From: an uncultured Pelagibacteraceae bacterium
GTDB taxonomy: Bacteria; Pseudomonadota; Alphaproteobacteria; Pelagibacterales; Pelagibacteraceae
Reading direction: 5' to 3'
Assembly: GCA_902569055.1 (NCBI GenBank)
Contig: CACFSU010000001.1
Location: 43,919-107,918 of the forward strand
Length of the DNA: 64,000 bases
Under the pieces are notes generated by a model that saw nothing but the letters and a program-made list of their open reading frames with translations, was not told the DNA's origin and searched no databases. Positions 1 to 9,913 of this stretch are shown here, in pieces; positions within the stretch are counted from its first letter, which is position 1, and every line of letters starts with the position of its first letter. The position numbers were made by a program, and so were the translations under genes.

Positions 1-938
1 GAAAATTGGCCACCCTCTCTCCACATATAAGCATATTTTTTTACTTCATTATTAAAGTATCTTTTACTTGGAGAACCAATATCAAAGTTATTTTTGTATT
101 TACCAGATAAGATATTATCATATTTGAGAAGTTTTAACTGATCCTCTGTCAAAGGTGGATTTGGAAACAGCTGAAAAGTTTTTGCTGAAACTTTTGCTAA
201 TAGAAATGGAAAAGGAACCAAAAATCTTTTTTTATCTATTAAGATTAATAATCTCTGTAATATTTCTTTAAATGTGATCACCTCAGGTCCTACACACTCA
301 ATTATTTTTGAATTAATATTATTAGAAATGATATGATAAATAGTATCGGTTAAATCAGTACAATGAATTGGAGTAAACTTGGTTTTTCCAAAATAATATA
401 ATGGAAAAAAAGGCAATCTATTTAACAAGGTCATGAAGTTAGTCGTAAAATTATCATCAACTGAATAAACTACTGAGGGCCTAAGTATTGTGGCTAAAGG
501 AAAATTTTTTATAATATTTTTTTCTCCTTCAAGTTTACTTTTTGCATAGTTGCTGTCTATAGCTTCATTAATGCCTAAGGCTGATAAATGAATAAAATTT
601 TTTAATTTATATTCCTTTGAAAGTTTCGACAAAATAGAAGGAAATAAAGTGTGAATATTATAAAAAGTATTTCCTCTACGTTTTTCATATAAAATACCAA
701 CTAAATTTATACATAAATCCGCTTTTTCAAAAAGTGTTCTAATTTTCTCCTCTTCATAAATATTAGTTTCTACTATATCTATATATCCAGCATTTCCTTG
801 AGTTTTAATTATGTAGCTTTTTTGATGAATACTTCTTGTTACTATAGTAACCTTGATATTATTTTGTGTTAATTTTCTAATTAAGTGTCTTCCTATTTGG
901 CCGCTGCCACCAAAAATTAGACAATTTTTAGGTTTCAT
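1..938 (-). CDS. NAD(P)-binding epimerase/reductase, NDUFA9-like (partial, runs off window start)
   Basis: Not in ORF track (edge-truncated). Reverse-strand frame from ATG at 938 reads MKPKNCLIFGGSGQIGRHLIRKL..., open to position 1; N-terminal Rossmann GGSGQIGR motif. Confidence 0.85.
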   Translation of the reverse strand, partial: MKPKNCLIFGGSGQIGRHLIRKLTQNNIKVTIVTRSIHQKSYIIKTQGNAGYIDIVETNIYEEEKIRTLFEKADLCINLVGILYEKRRGNTFYNIHTLFPSILSKLSKEYKLKNFIHLSALGINEAIDSNYAKSKLEGEKNIIKNFPLATILRPSVVYSVDDNFTTNFMTLLNRLPFFPLYYFGKTKFTPIHCTDLTDTIYHIISNNINSKIIECVGPEVITFKEILQRLLILIDKKRFLVPFPFLLAKVSAKTFQLFPNPPLTEDQLKLLKYDNILSGKYKNNFDIGSPSKRYFNNEVKKYAYMWREGGQF

Positions 939-954
939 ATATATATATTTAAAA

Positions 955-1566
955 ATGAATATTGATATTAAACTTTACAAAAGTGATTTACCAGATGCTT
1001 TGGATTTAGGCAATTTAATAGCTGTAGATGGAGAATTCATGGGTTTAAATGTAAAAAGAGATCCTCTTTGTTTAGTACAAATATCTAGCGGGAACTCTGA
1101 CGCTCACATAATTCAACTAGATAGATCTACTTATAAAGCACCTAATTTAGTGAAAATTTTATCTGATGAGAAAATTACAAAAATTTTTCATTTTGGAAGA
1201 GCAGATATGGCACATATTAAATACTATTTAAAAACTGACACAAATAATATACTCGATACAAAAATAGCATCAAAGTTAGCAAGATCTTATTCGGATAGTC
1301 ATTCTTTAAAAACTTTGATTAAAGAATTTATTAACATTGATATTAGCAAACAATTTCAAAATTCAGACTTTGGGGGAGAATTAACTACAGCTCAGTTAAA
1401 ATATTGTGCGAATGATGTAATATATCTTCATAAAATTCATGATGAATTAATTAAAATTCTTGATAGAGAAAATAGAACTGAACTTTATAAAAAATGTCTA
1501 AAATTTTTAAAAACAAGAATAGATCTTGATCTTGCATTATTTAAAGATGATATCTGGGCACATTAA
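955..1566 (+). CDS. rnd: Ribonuclease D / 3'-5' exonuclease family protein
   Basis: Internal start MNIDIKLYKSD...; DGEFMGL...LVQIS exonuclease motifs, later YCANDVIYLHKIH motif. Track start at 853 overlaps the divergent gene and looks too long. Confidence 0.85.
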   Translation: MNIDIKLYKSDLPDALDLGNLIAVDGEFMGLNVKRDPLCLVQISSGNSDAHIIQLDRSTYKAPNLVKILSDEKITKIFHFGRADMAHIKYYLKTDTNNILDTKIASKLARSYSDSHSLKTLIKEFINIDISKQFQNSDFGGELTTAQLKYCANDVIYLHKIHDELIKILDRENRTELYKKCLKFLKTRIDLDLALFKDDIWAH

Positions 1567-1568
1567 AA

Positions 1569-2534
1569 ATGATAAATGAAATTAATGAAATAGGAAAAAA
1601 TGTAATTGATTTACAAATCAAGGCTTTAAAAAAATTAAAAAACTCTCTAGATAAACCTTTTAACGATGCCGTTAGAGCAATTATAAAATGTAAGTCTAAA
1701 ATCATAATTTGTGGTGTTGGAAAAAGTGGGATAATAGCATCTAAAATATCAGCAACTTTATCATCAATTGGCACTCCATCTTTTTCTCTCTCGGCAAATG
1801 ATTGTTCTCATGGAGATCTCGGAAGAATTTCAAGTCAAGATATATTAATATTAATAAGTTATTCAGGTAAAACTGATGAATTAAAGAATATAATTAAATA
1901 TGCAAAGTCTAACAAAATTTTTTTAATCGGTATTGTTTCAAACAAAAATTCGAATCTATATAAATCTTCAAATATTAAACTTTTAATACCTGAGGTTAAA
2001 GAATCGGGATATGGAATAGTTCCTACATCTAGCACAACCTCTCAGTTAGCTTTAGGTGATGCTTTATCAATAGCATTAATGAAAAAGAAAAAATTTGGAA
2101 AACTAGATTTTAAAAAATTTCATCCAGCGGGCAATTTAGGTAATAAATTAAAAACAGCAGGTGATATAATGCTAATAAAAAAAAAAATTCCTTTTGTAAA
2201 TGAAAATGAATTAATGAAAAAAGCTCTAAAAATTCTAAATTTAAAAAAATTAGGCTTTTTAGTAGTAATAAACAATCAAGGTTTAAATGTAGGAATTTTC
2301 ACTGACGGTGACTTGAAAAGATTAATGCAAAAAAAACAAAAAATTGAAAATTTGAAAATTAAATCTTTTATGACTAAAAAACCTTATACTGTAGAAGAAA
2401 ATACCTTGGCTACAGAAATCCTTTCTCAAATGAATAAAAGAAAAATTACAAATGTGTGTGTTTATAAAAATAATAATAAAAAGAAAACTATTGGAGTAAT
2501 ACACATTCATAATCTTTTAAGTGTTTTGAAATGA
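1569..2534 (+). CDS. kdsD: KpsF/GutQ-type arabinose-5-phosphate isomerase (SIS + CBS domains)
   Basis: ICGVGKSGIIASKISATLSSIGTPSFSL SIS motif, FHPAGNLG, CBS pair. Confidence 0.92.
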   Translation: MINEINEIGKNVIDLQIKALKKLKNSLDKPFNDAVRAIIKCKSKIIICGVGKSGIIASKISATLSSIGTPSFSLSANDCSHGDLGRISSQDILILISYSGKTDELKNIIKYAKSNKIFLIGIVSNKNSNLYKSSNIKLLIPEVKESGYGIVPTSSTTSQLALGDALSIALMKKKKFGKLDFKKFHPAGNLGNKLKTAGDIMLIKKKIPFVNENELMKKALKILNLKKLGFLVVINNQGLNVGIFTDGDLKRLMQKKQKIENLKIKSFMTKKPYTVEENTLATEILSQMNKRKITNVCVYKNNNKKKTIGVIHIHNLLSVLK

Positions 2535-2546
2535 TTTAATAAAAAA

Positions 2547-3122
2547 ATGAAAAAAGTTATACAGTCAATTCTTTTTTTATTTTTGATAATAATTTCAATA
2601 ATTTTTTATAAAACTTATTTTGGAGAAGAAAAAAAACAAATAGTAAAAATCGATGAGTCTGAGGATCAATCAAAAGTTAATTTCGAAAACAATTTAATTA
2701 AAAATCTAAAATATGATGTAATCATAGATCAGAACAATCAATATATAATTACTGCAGATTTAAGTGAAATAACTTATCAAAATGGCATTGAAGTAGTGAA
2801 TATGAGAAAAGTTGTTGCAATGTTTATTGATAAAACAAACATTCCATTAACAATTACCTCTGATCAAGCAATTTATAATAATTCAAATCATAATACTAAA
2901 TTTAGTCAAAAAGTTCGTATAGAGTATTTAGATAACATCATATTGTCAGATAAAATGGATCTTAATTTCAATAATAAAATAATAATGATTTATGAAAATG
3001 TAGAATATGATGGAATACAAGGTGCTATTACCGCAGATAATGTAAAAATAGATTTAATCACAAAAAAAATTGAAATATATATGGATAACGCTAACTCTAA
3101 TGTGGAAGTTACTACTAAATAA
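2547..3122 (+). CDS. lptC: LPS export periplasmic protein LptC-like (single N-terminal TM)
   Basis: N-terminal TM plus beta-rich OstA-like region; located between kdsD and lptB. Confidence 0.7.
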   Translation: MKKVIQSILFLFLIIISIIFYKTYFGEEKKQIVKIDESEDQSKVNFENNLIKNLKYDVIIDQNNQYIITADLSEITYQNGIEVVNMRKVVAMFIDKTNIPLTITSDQAIYNNSNHNTKFSQKVRIEYLDNIILSDKMDLNFNNKIIMIYENVEYDGIQGAITADNVKIDLITKKIEIYMDNANSNVEVTTK

Positions 3123-3124
3123 TA

Positions 3125-3901
3125 ATGTCTAATATAAAAAAATTTAGAATAAAATCTTTTAAAAATAAAAGCTCAATTTTAAAACTTGATAAGATTTCAT
3201 TGAAATATGGTCGAAAAATTATTTTAGATAATATAAATCTACAATTAAATAATGGACAAATATTAGGATTACTTGGACCCAACGGTGTTGGGAAATCAAC
3301 AATATTTAATTTGATCACTGGCTTGGTTTATCCTGATTTTGGTTCAATTATAATAAACTCTGAAAAAGTAAATAAGTACCCGATCTATCAAAGAACTCTA
3401 AAATTTAAAATTGGCTTTGTTCCTCAAAATGGAGGATACTTTCATGACTTAACAGTTTATCAAAACCTTAAAGCTATAGCTGAGATAACAATTAAAAATT
3501 TAAGTTATAGAGAAGAAAAAATAAATTCTTTAATTTCAAAATTTGAATTAGACCCTATTAGAGATATTAAAGCTGATTTATTATCTGGAGGTCAAAAAAA
3601 AAAATTAGTAATTGCTCTTGCATTGGTTTCTGATCCAAAAATACTTCTGCTAGATGAACCTTTTGCTGCTTTAGACTTAATGACAATTAAAACACTTCAA
3701 GAAATAATTGTTGATTTACAAAGTAGTAATAACATATCTGTAATTTTGTGTGATCATCAAGCAAGAGACCTGTTGGCATGTGTAGATACAGCAGCCATAA
3801 TCCATAATGGTAAAGTAGTTGCGCAAGGCACGCCGACTAATTTAATTCAAAATATTGATGCTAAAAAAGCTTATTTTGGTGAGTCTTTTAAAATTAGTTA
3901 A
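3125..3901 (+). CDS. lptB: LPS export ABC transporter ATP-binding protein
   Basis: Walker A GPNGVGKST, LSGGQKKK signature, Walker B LLLDEPFAALD; LptB-like QNGGYFHDLTVYQNL. Confidence 0.92.
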   Translation: MSNIKKFRIKSFKNKSSILKLDKISLKYGRKIILDNINLQLNNGQILGLLGPNGVGKSTIFNLITGLVYPDFGSIIINSEKVNKYPIYQRTLKFKIGFVPQNGGYFHDLTVYQNLKAIAEITIKNLSYREEKINSLISKFELDPIRDIKADLLSGGQKKKLVIALALVSDPKILLLDEPFAALDLMTIKTLQEIIVDLQSSNNISVILCDHQARDLLACVDTAAIIHNGKVVAQGTPTNLIQNIDAKKAYFGESFKIS

Positions 3902-3911
3902 TTAAAATTTA

Positions 3912-5237
3912 ATGTTAAACACAATTAAAATAAATAGTATTATTAAACCTTACAATAAAGTTTTAAAAATTGAGGGTGATAAAAGTTTATCTATTAGATG
4001 GGCTTTGCTAGCTTCTCAAGCTAAAGGAAAATCAAAATCCTTAAATCTTTTAAAATCAGAAGATGTATTAAACACTCTCGATTGTCTAAAAAAACTTGGT
4101 ACAAAAATAAAATTAAAAAAAAATATTTGTGAAATAAATGGATTAGGTCTTAACGGATACAAATATAAAAAAAATATCACGCTTAATGCTGGTAATTCTG
4201 GAACTTTAGCTAGATTAATCATGGGATTACTAATTCATACAAAAAATAAAATTAAAATAGTAGGTGATAAAAGTTTATCAAAAAGAGATTTTTACAGAAT
4301 AACTATACCTTTAGAAAAATTTGGAGCAAAATTTAAAACCAATTCTGGAAAGTTACCAATTATAATTAAAGGCACTAACTCACCCAGATCAATAAATTAC
4401 AAAGAAACAAAGGGTTCGGCTCAATGCAAAAGTGCAGTTATGTTGGCAGCATTAAATACTAACGGAGAAACTATCATTAGAGCTAAAAAATCAAGAGATC
4501 ATAGTGAACTATTGTTCAAACACTTAAAATTAAGAATAATTGTTAATAAAAAAGAAAATATTGACTTTATAAGAGTTAAAGGAAAGAAAGAAATTAAACC
4601 ACTTAACTATAAAATTCCATCTGATATTAGCTCTGGCGCTTTTTTTATAGTTTTAACAGCTCTATCTAAAAATTCAAAATTAAAAATTAAAAACATAAAT
4701 ATTAACCCTTCTCGTATTGGTATTATTAAAATCTTAAGGTTAATGGGAGCTAAAATAAATTTTAAAAACATTAAAAATTATAAAGGAGAAAAAATTGCAG
4801 ATCTTATAATTGAAAGTACAAAATCACTTAAACCAATTAATTGCCCTTCAAAATTAAATTCTAAGGCAATTGATGAACTTTTACTAATTTTTTTAGTTGC
4901 GGCTAAAGCAAATGGAATATCTACCTTTAGAAATTTATCAGAACTTAATCAAAAAGAAAGTCCAAGGCTATTATGGGGATCAAAGATTTTATCAATGATG
5001 GGAGTTAAAAATATTATTACTAAAGATAGTTTAAAGATATACGGTAATCCAAATTTAAGAATAAAAAAAAAAATTACTATTAAAAAATTTTTAAAAGATC
5101 ACAGAGTATTTATGACAAGCACAATTGCAGCTCTTATTTTTGGAGGAAAATGGCAAATACATAATAAAGAAGCAATTAAAACTTCTTTTCCATCATTTTT
5201 AAAAAAAATAAGATTTTTAGGTGCCAAAATCCAATAA
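3912..5237 (+). CDS. aroA: 3-phosphoshikimate 1-carboxyvinyltransferase (EPSP synthase)
   Basis: GDKSLSIRWALLAS, LNAGNSGTLARL, KGSAQCKSAVMLA motifs. Confidence 0.95.
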   Translation: MLNTIKINSIIKPYNKVLKIEGDKSLSIRWALLASQAKGKSKSLNLLKSEDVLNTLDCLKKLGTKIKLKKNICEINGLGLNGYKYKKNITLNAGNSGTLARLIMGLLIHTKNKIKIVGDKSLSKRDFYRITIPLEKFGAKFKTNSGKLPIIIKGTNSPRSINYKETKGSAQCKSAVMLAALNTNGETIIRAKKSRDHSELLFKHLKLRIIVNKKENIDFIRVKGKKEIKPLNYKIPSDISSGAFFIVLTALSKNSKLKIKNININPSRIGIIKILRLMGAKINFKNIKNYKGEKIADLIIESTKSLKPINCPSKLNSKAIDELLLIFLVAAKANGISTFRNLSELNQKESPRLLWGSKILSMMGVKNIITKDSLKIYGNPNLRIKKKITIKKFLKDHRVFMTSTIAALIFGGKWQIHNKEAIKTSFPSFLKKIRFLGAKIQ

Positions 5238-5359
5238 ATCCAAATAATAGCAGCAAATTTAGACAATATTTAAGATTCGGTATTGATAAAAAGATTAATT
5301 TTAACTAAAAAAGCTCAGTTTTTTATAAAAATAAAAACAAAAATAGAAAAATATTATTA

Positions 5360-7084
5360 ATGGAAATATATAAAGATCTTTCAACTCCAGCTTCACAAGA
5401 ATTTGAAAAATTACTAAATAGCCAACTTTCAAAAGCAAGCATAGAAGAAGGAAAGATAATTGAGGGTAAAATTAATAAGATTACTGAAAAATTTGTATTT
5501 CTGTTTGTAGAAGGGCTTAAAAGTGAACCAGTTTTAGATATAAATGAATTAAAAAGCTTGGGCTTAACCGACAAAATAAAAGTTGGCGAAACAATCTCTG
5601 TATTGCTAGAAAAAATTGAAGATAAAAATGGTGAAATTCTTGTATCAGCAATCAAAGCACAAAAAATTAAGGGTTGGAATAAATTAGTTGAAGCCTATGA
5701 AAAAAATGAACCCGTTATAGGTAAAATTACATCAAAATGTAAAGGTGGTTGCATTGTCGAACATGTTGATACAGGTTCATTAATGTTCTTACCAGGATCT
5801 CAAATAAGTGACAAACCTCTTAAAGATATTAGTCACTTAATGAATGAGCCTCAAAAATTTGCTTTAATAAAATTAGATAAAATTAGAGGCAACGCTTGTG
5901 TTTCAAGAAAAGAAATTATTTCCTCATTTAAAAAAGAAGATAAAGCAAAAATAATAGAGAAATATAAAATTGGAGATATAATTAAAGGTGCAGAAGTGAA
6001 AGGTTATAGTTCTTTTGGATGCTTTTTTAATGTAAATAACGAGCTTGATGTATTAGTTCACTTACAGGAAATTTCATATTCTAGAGTAAATCACCCAGAT
6101 GAAGTATTCAATATCGGAGAAAAACATAATTTAAAAGTTATATCTGTTGATAAAGAAAAACTACAAGTTGGTTGTTCTGTAAAACAATTATCTCCAGATC
6201 CTTTTGAGCATATTGAAAACTATAAGCTTAATAAAATTTATAAAGCTAAAGTAGTTAAAATTATGGATTTTGGTGCTTTTTGTGAATTAGAACCTGGTTT
6301 AACAACTTTACTTCATTCAAGTGAACTAAGCTGGACTAAAAAAAATATTACAGCTAAAAAAATGTTTAAAATAGGAGATGAAATAGATTGTATAATTACT
6401 GAAATAGATAAAGATAAGAGAAGAGTTGCTATTTCCCACAGACTAACACAAGAAAATCCATATGAAACCTTTGAAAAAAAATATCCAGTTGAAACAATAG
6501 TTGAAGGTGAAGTAGTTAATAAAAATGAATATTCATTATTTGTTAAAGTAAAAGATTTAGATATAGATGCTTTCTTACATTGTAATGACTTAACCTATCT
6601 AGATAATGGCGAGGAAGAGTTAGCAAAATATAAAAAAGGTGACAAAATAAAAGTCAAAGTTTTAGAGATTAAAGTTTCTGATCAAAAAATAAGAGTAGGT
6701 TTAAGACAAACACAGCTAGATCCATTGGATTGGTTTAAAGATAAAAAGGTTAATCAAATAATTACTGTTAAAATTATCTCAACTGATAACAAAGGTTTAA
6801 CTGTAAGACCTGAAGGTTGCGAAATGGACTTCCAAATTAAAAAGTCTCAAATAGCAATTAATGCTGCAGATGCAAGACCTTCAAGGTTTACAGGTGGTGA
6901 AAGAATAGATTGTGCTATAGCAGAATTAAATTTAGATAAAAGAAAAGTAACTTTAAGTATAAGACTCCTTGAAGAACTGGCTAAAAAAGAAGCTTTAGAA
7001 AAATATGGAGCAGAAGACTCTGGTAAAAACTTACCTTTCTCCTCTTTATCTGAAGATTTGAAAAAAAAAGAGGACAAAGACTAA
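5360..7084 (+). CDS. rpsA: 30S ribosomal protein S1
   Basis: Multiple S1 repeats, 574 aa (e.g. KAKVVKIMDFGAFCELEPGLTTLLHSSELSW). Confidence 0.97.
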   Translation: MEIYKDLSTPASQEFEKLLNSQLSKASIEEGKIIEGKINKITEKFVFLFVEGLKSEPVLDINELKSLGLTDKIKVGETISVLLEKIEDKNGEILVSAIKAQKIKGWNKLVEAYEKNEPVIGKITSKCKGGCIVEHVDTGSLMFLPGSQISDKPLKDISHLMNEPQKFALIKLDKIRGNACVSRKEIISSFKKEDKAKIIEKYKIGDIIKGAEVKGYSSFGCFFNVNNELDVLVHLQEISYSRVNHPDEVFNIGEKHNLKVISVDKEKLQVGCSVKQLSPDPFEHIENYKLNKIYKAKVVKIMDFGAFCELEPGLTTLLHSSELSWTKKNITAKKMFKIGDEIDCIITEIDKDKRRVAISHRLTQENPYETFEKKYPVETIVEGEVVNKNEYSLFVKVKDLDIDAFLHCNDLTYLDNGEEELAKYKKGDKIKVKVLEIKVSDQKIRVGLRQTQLDPLDWFKDKKVNQIITVKIISTDNKGLTVRPEGCEMDFQIKKSQIAINAADARPSRFTGGERIDCAIAELNLDKRKVTLSIRLLEELAKKEALEKYGAEDSGKNLPFSSLSEDLKKKEDKD

Positions 7085-7106
7085 TTACTAATTAAAGAAG
7101 AATAAA

Positions 7107-7397
7107 TTGGCTATTGTAAAATCAAAGCTTTTAAGACAACTCTCTCAAAATTATCCTAATTTTTTAAAAAAAGATCTCGAAAAACTTACTGACATCATTT
7201 TAAAAGAAATCAAAAAAACACTTAAAAGAAAAGAAAGGGTTGAGCTTAGAGGTTTTGGAATATTTTCAACAAAAACTCAAAAGGCAAGAATATCTAGAAA
7301 CCCCAAAACTGGAGAAAAAGTTAATACCCCAGAAAAGAAAATAATTCACTTCAAAATGGCTAAAGACTTGTTTAAAAAATTAAATAATAATGAATAA
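7107..7397 (+). CDS. ihfB: IHF beta/HU-family DNA-binding protein (TTG start)
   Basis: RVELRGFGIFSTKTQKARISRNPKTGEKV motif; follows rpsA. Confidence 0.9.
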   Translation: MAIVKSKLLRQLSQNYPNFLKKDLEKLTDIILKEIKKTLKRKERVELRGFGIFSTKTQKARISRNPKTGEKVNTPEKKIIHFKMAKDLFKKLNNNE

Positions 7398-8064
7398 AAA
7401 TATTTTTGTTGCTTGTGATGTTTCAAGTCAAAAAGAAATTTTAGATTTGCTATCTAAAATACATGAAGATATTTCTGGAATTAAAATAGGTCTTCAATAT
7501 ATAACAAAACATTCACCTGAAGAAATTAGAGAATTAAGTAAATTCAATAAGCCTATTTTTTACGATGGTAAATTTTTTGATATCAAAAATACACTGATTA
7601 AATCTATTAAATCTCTTAAAGAATTAAATATAAACTATGCTTCAGTTCATATATTGAATGGTTTAGACGCCCTAAAAGCTGCTAATAAAGTATCTAATGA
7701 AATAAATATTAAACTTCTTGGTGTATCTGTTTTAACAAGTTTTGATAATACAGAATTAGCTCAAATGGGATTTAAAGATCATGTGGAAAAACAAGTTTCA
7801 AGACTAATAAAGATTGCTTATCAAGCGGGTTTATATGGTGTTATTTGTAGTCCTCTTGAAATTAAAATGATTAAAAAAATTGCTCCAAATATTAAATGTT
7901 TTACTCCAGGAATTAGACAGGATGAAAATAAAAATGATCAGAAAAGAACTATGAATGCAAAACAAGCTCTAAAAGAAGGAAGTGATTGCTTAATAATAGG
8001 TAGACCAATTACAATTGGTAATCCAAAAATGAATATTAAGAAAATTTTATCATCTTTAAATTAG
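7390..8064 (+). CDS. pyrF: Orotidine 5'-phosphate decarboxylase
   Basis: FVACDV..., IFYDGKFFDIKNT, GVICSPLE, TPGIR, IIGRPIT motifs. Confidence 0.95.
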   Translation: MNKNIFVACDVSSQKEILDLLSKIHEDISGIKIGLQYITKHSPEEIRELSKFNKPIFYDGKFFDIKNTLIKSIKSLKELNINYASVHILNGLDALKAANKVSNEINIKLLGVSVLTSFDNTELAQMGFKDHVEKQVSRLIKIAYQAGLYGVICSPLEIKMIKKIAPNIKCFTPGIRQDENKNDQKRTMNAKQALKEGSDCLIIGRPITIGNPKMNIKKILSSLN

Positions 8065-8688
8065 ATGAAATCTAAAATTTGTGGAATTTCTGATACAAAA
8101 ACTTTAAAGTTTTTGACTAACCATCCTTATCCGCCAGAATTTATAGGTTTTATAGTTAATTATCCTAAATCAAGAAGATATGTGGATTTCCAAAAGTTAA
8201 AAAAATTATTATCTATTAATAAAAAAAAATCATTATACGTTGCAGTTTTAGTTAAACCTAATTTAGATATTTTAGAAAAAATTAAAAATTTACCTTTTGA
8301 TTATTATCAAATTTATGATTGCAAACCAAATCAAATAAAAACATTAAAAAAAAAATATAATAAAAAAATTATAGTTGCATTTACAATTAAAAATTTTGAA
8401 GATATTAAAAAATACTCATCATACAAAAACATCTCAGATATTTATCTTTTTGATAGCAAGGGATACGAAAAAAGCCTATCTTTTGATCATTCTCTAATTA
8501 AAAATATCAAATTAGATAAAGAAGTTATGTTGGCAGGTAATATTAAGATCTATGATAATCTTGAAAATTTTAAAAAAATAGCAGATATTATTGATATATC
8601 TGGTGGAGTGGAAACTTCTGGATTAAAAGATATATCCAAAATAGAAATTTTTTTAAAAAAAATTAAAAAATTAAATGATAAAACTTAA
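8065..8688 (+). CDS. trpF: Phosphoribosylanthranilate isomerase
   Basis: KICGISD start motif, DISGGVETSGLKD C-terminal motif; adjacent to trpB. Confidence 0.92.
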   Translation: MKSKICGISDTKTLKFLTNHPYPPEFIGFIVNYPKSRRYVDFQKLKKLLSINKKKSLYVAVLVKPNLDILEKIKNLPFDYYQIYDCKPNQIKTLKKKYNKKIIVAFTIKNFEDIKKYSSYKNISDIYLFDSKGYEKSLSFDHSLIKNIKLDKEVMLAGNIKIYDNLENFKKIADIIDISGGVETSGLKDISKIEIFLKKIKKLNDKT

Positions 8689-9913
8689 AAAAAATATCCC
8701 ATTAATAGATCAGCATAATAAACTAGGTTTTTGGGGCGGAAAATTTGGTGGAAGTTTTATCCCTGAAACTTTAAAAAAACCTATTGAAGATCTAACAAAA
8801 GAATTCCAAAAACTTAGAAAAGATAAAAAATTTGTTAAAAAAAGAGACTTCTATTTCAAAAACTATGTTGGTTCTCCCACTTCTTTAGTAAAATTAAAAA
8901 ATTTATCTAAACATCTAAAAGGAGCTCAGATATGGGCAAAAGTTGTATCTGAAGCTAACGGTGGCGCCCATAAAATCTACAACGCCACTGTCCATGCTTT
9001 AATTTGTAAAGCTATGGGTAAAAAATATATAGTTGGAGATACTGGAGCTGGTTATGCGGGAAAAATGTTGAGTATGGCTGCAAAAAAGTTTGATCTAAAG
9101 TGTAAAATTTTTATGGGCGCAAAGGATATTAAAAGGCAAAAGCCAAATTGTGATGCTATGAGGAAAAATGGAGCAGAGATTGTACCAGTTTATTCTGGAA
9201 GTCAAACTTTAGTTGATGCAGTAAGTGAATGTATGAGATACTGGGTTTCTAATTGTGATAATACTCATATGTGTGTTGGTTCAACGGTTGGGCCAAATAT
9301 CTTTGTTAAAATTTGTGGATGGAGCACTGCTCAAATCTCAAGAGAACTTAAATCTCAAATTAGAAAAGAATTCAAAAAAATACCTAAAAGGATTAAATTA
9401 ATAAATTGTGTAGGAGGTGGTAGTTCAGCGTATGGTTTTTGGAGTGAATTTATTGATTACGATAAAAAACAAATTGAACTTATTGGTGTAGAGGCAGATG
9501 GTCCTAAAAAATCAAAACTTCATGCAGCTCCTTTAAGTAGAAATTCAAAAATTGGAATATTACATGGTGCAGCTTCATATGTTTGTCAAAATAATGAAGG
9601 TCAAATTAAAGAAACTGAGTCGATAAGTGCCGGGTTAGATTATCCTGGAGTAAGTCCTATCCATTGTTTTTTAAAAGATACTAAAAGAGCAAGATATACC
9701 AATGCTACTGATGAAGAGGCATTAAATGCATATAAAATAGTTACAAAATTTGAAAAACTAAACCCAAGTTTAGAACCTTGTCATGCATTTGCAGAAGCAA
9801 TCAAAATTGCTCCTAAACTTAGTAGAGACACTATTATCATAGTTAATTCATGTGGAGATGCCAAGAAAGATAGAGATATTTTAAAACAAAGGTTGGAAAA
9901 AGATAATGACTAA
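8675..9913 (+). CDS. trpB: Tryptophan synthase beta chain
   Basis: KVVSEANGGAHKIYNATVHAL, NCVGGGSSAYGFWSEF motifs; overlaps trpF. Confidence 0.95.
   Translation: MIKLKKNIPLIDQHNKLGFWGGKFGGSFIPETLKKPIEDLTKEFQKLRKDKKFVKKRDFYFKNYVGSPTSLVKLKNLSKHLKGAQIWAKVVSEANGGAHKIYNATVHALICKAMGKKYIVGDTGAGYAGKMLSMAAKKFDLKCKIFMGAKDIKRQKPNCDAMRKNGAEIVPVYSGSQTLVDAVSECMRYWVSNCDNTHMCVGSTVGPNIFVKICGWSTAQISRELKSQIRKEFKKIPKRIKLINCVGGGSSAYGFWSEFIDYDKKQIELIGVEADGPKKSKLHAAPLSRNSKIGILHGAASYVCQNNEGQIKETESISAGLDYPGVSPIHCFLKDTKRARYTNATDEEALNAYKIVTKFEKLNPSLEPCHAFAEAIKIAPKLSRDTIIIVNSCGDAKKDRDILKQRLEKDND

Noticed and set aside
939-951. AT dinucleotide run as a microsatellite
   Set aside because: Very short and expected in an AT-rich intergenic gap; interesting only for the compact divergent arrangement.
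853-1566. 237-aa version of the rnd ORF
   Set aside because: First 34 codons are antisense to the NDUFA9-like gene start; MNIDIKLYKSD at 955 is the natural start.
1541-1774. Minus-strand ORF inside rnd/kdsD
   Set aside because: Antisense to well-supported coding sequence with no recognisable protein features.
5323-5655. Minus-strand 110-aa ORF over the rpsA start
   Set aside because: Shadow ORF opposite ribosomal protein S1.
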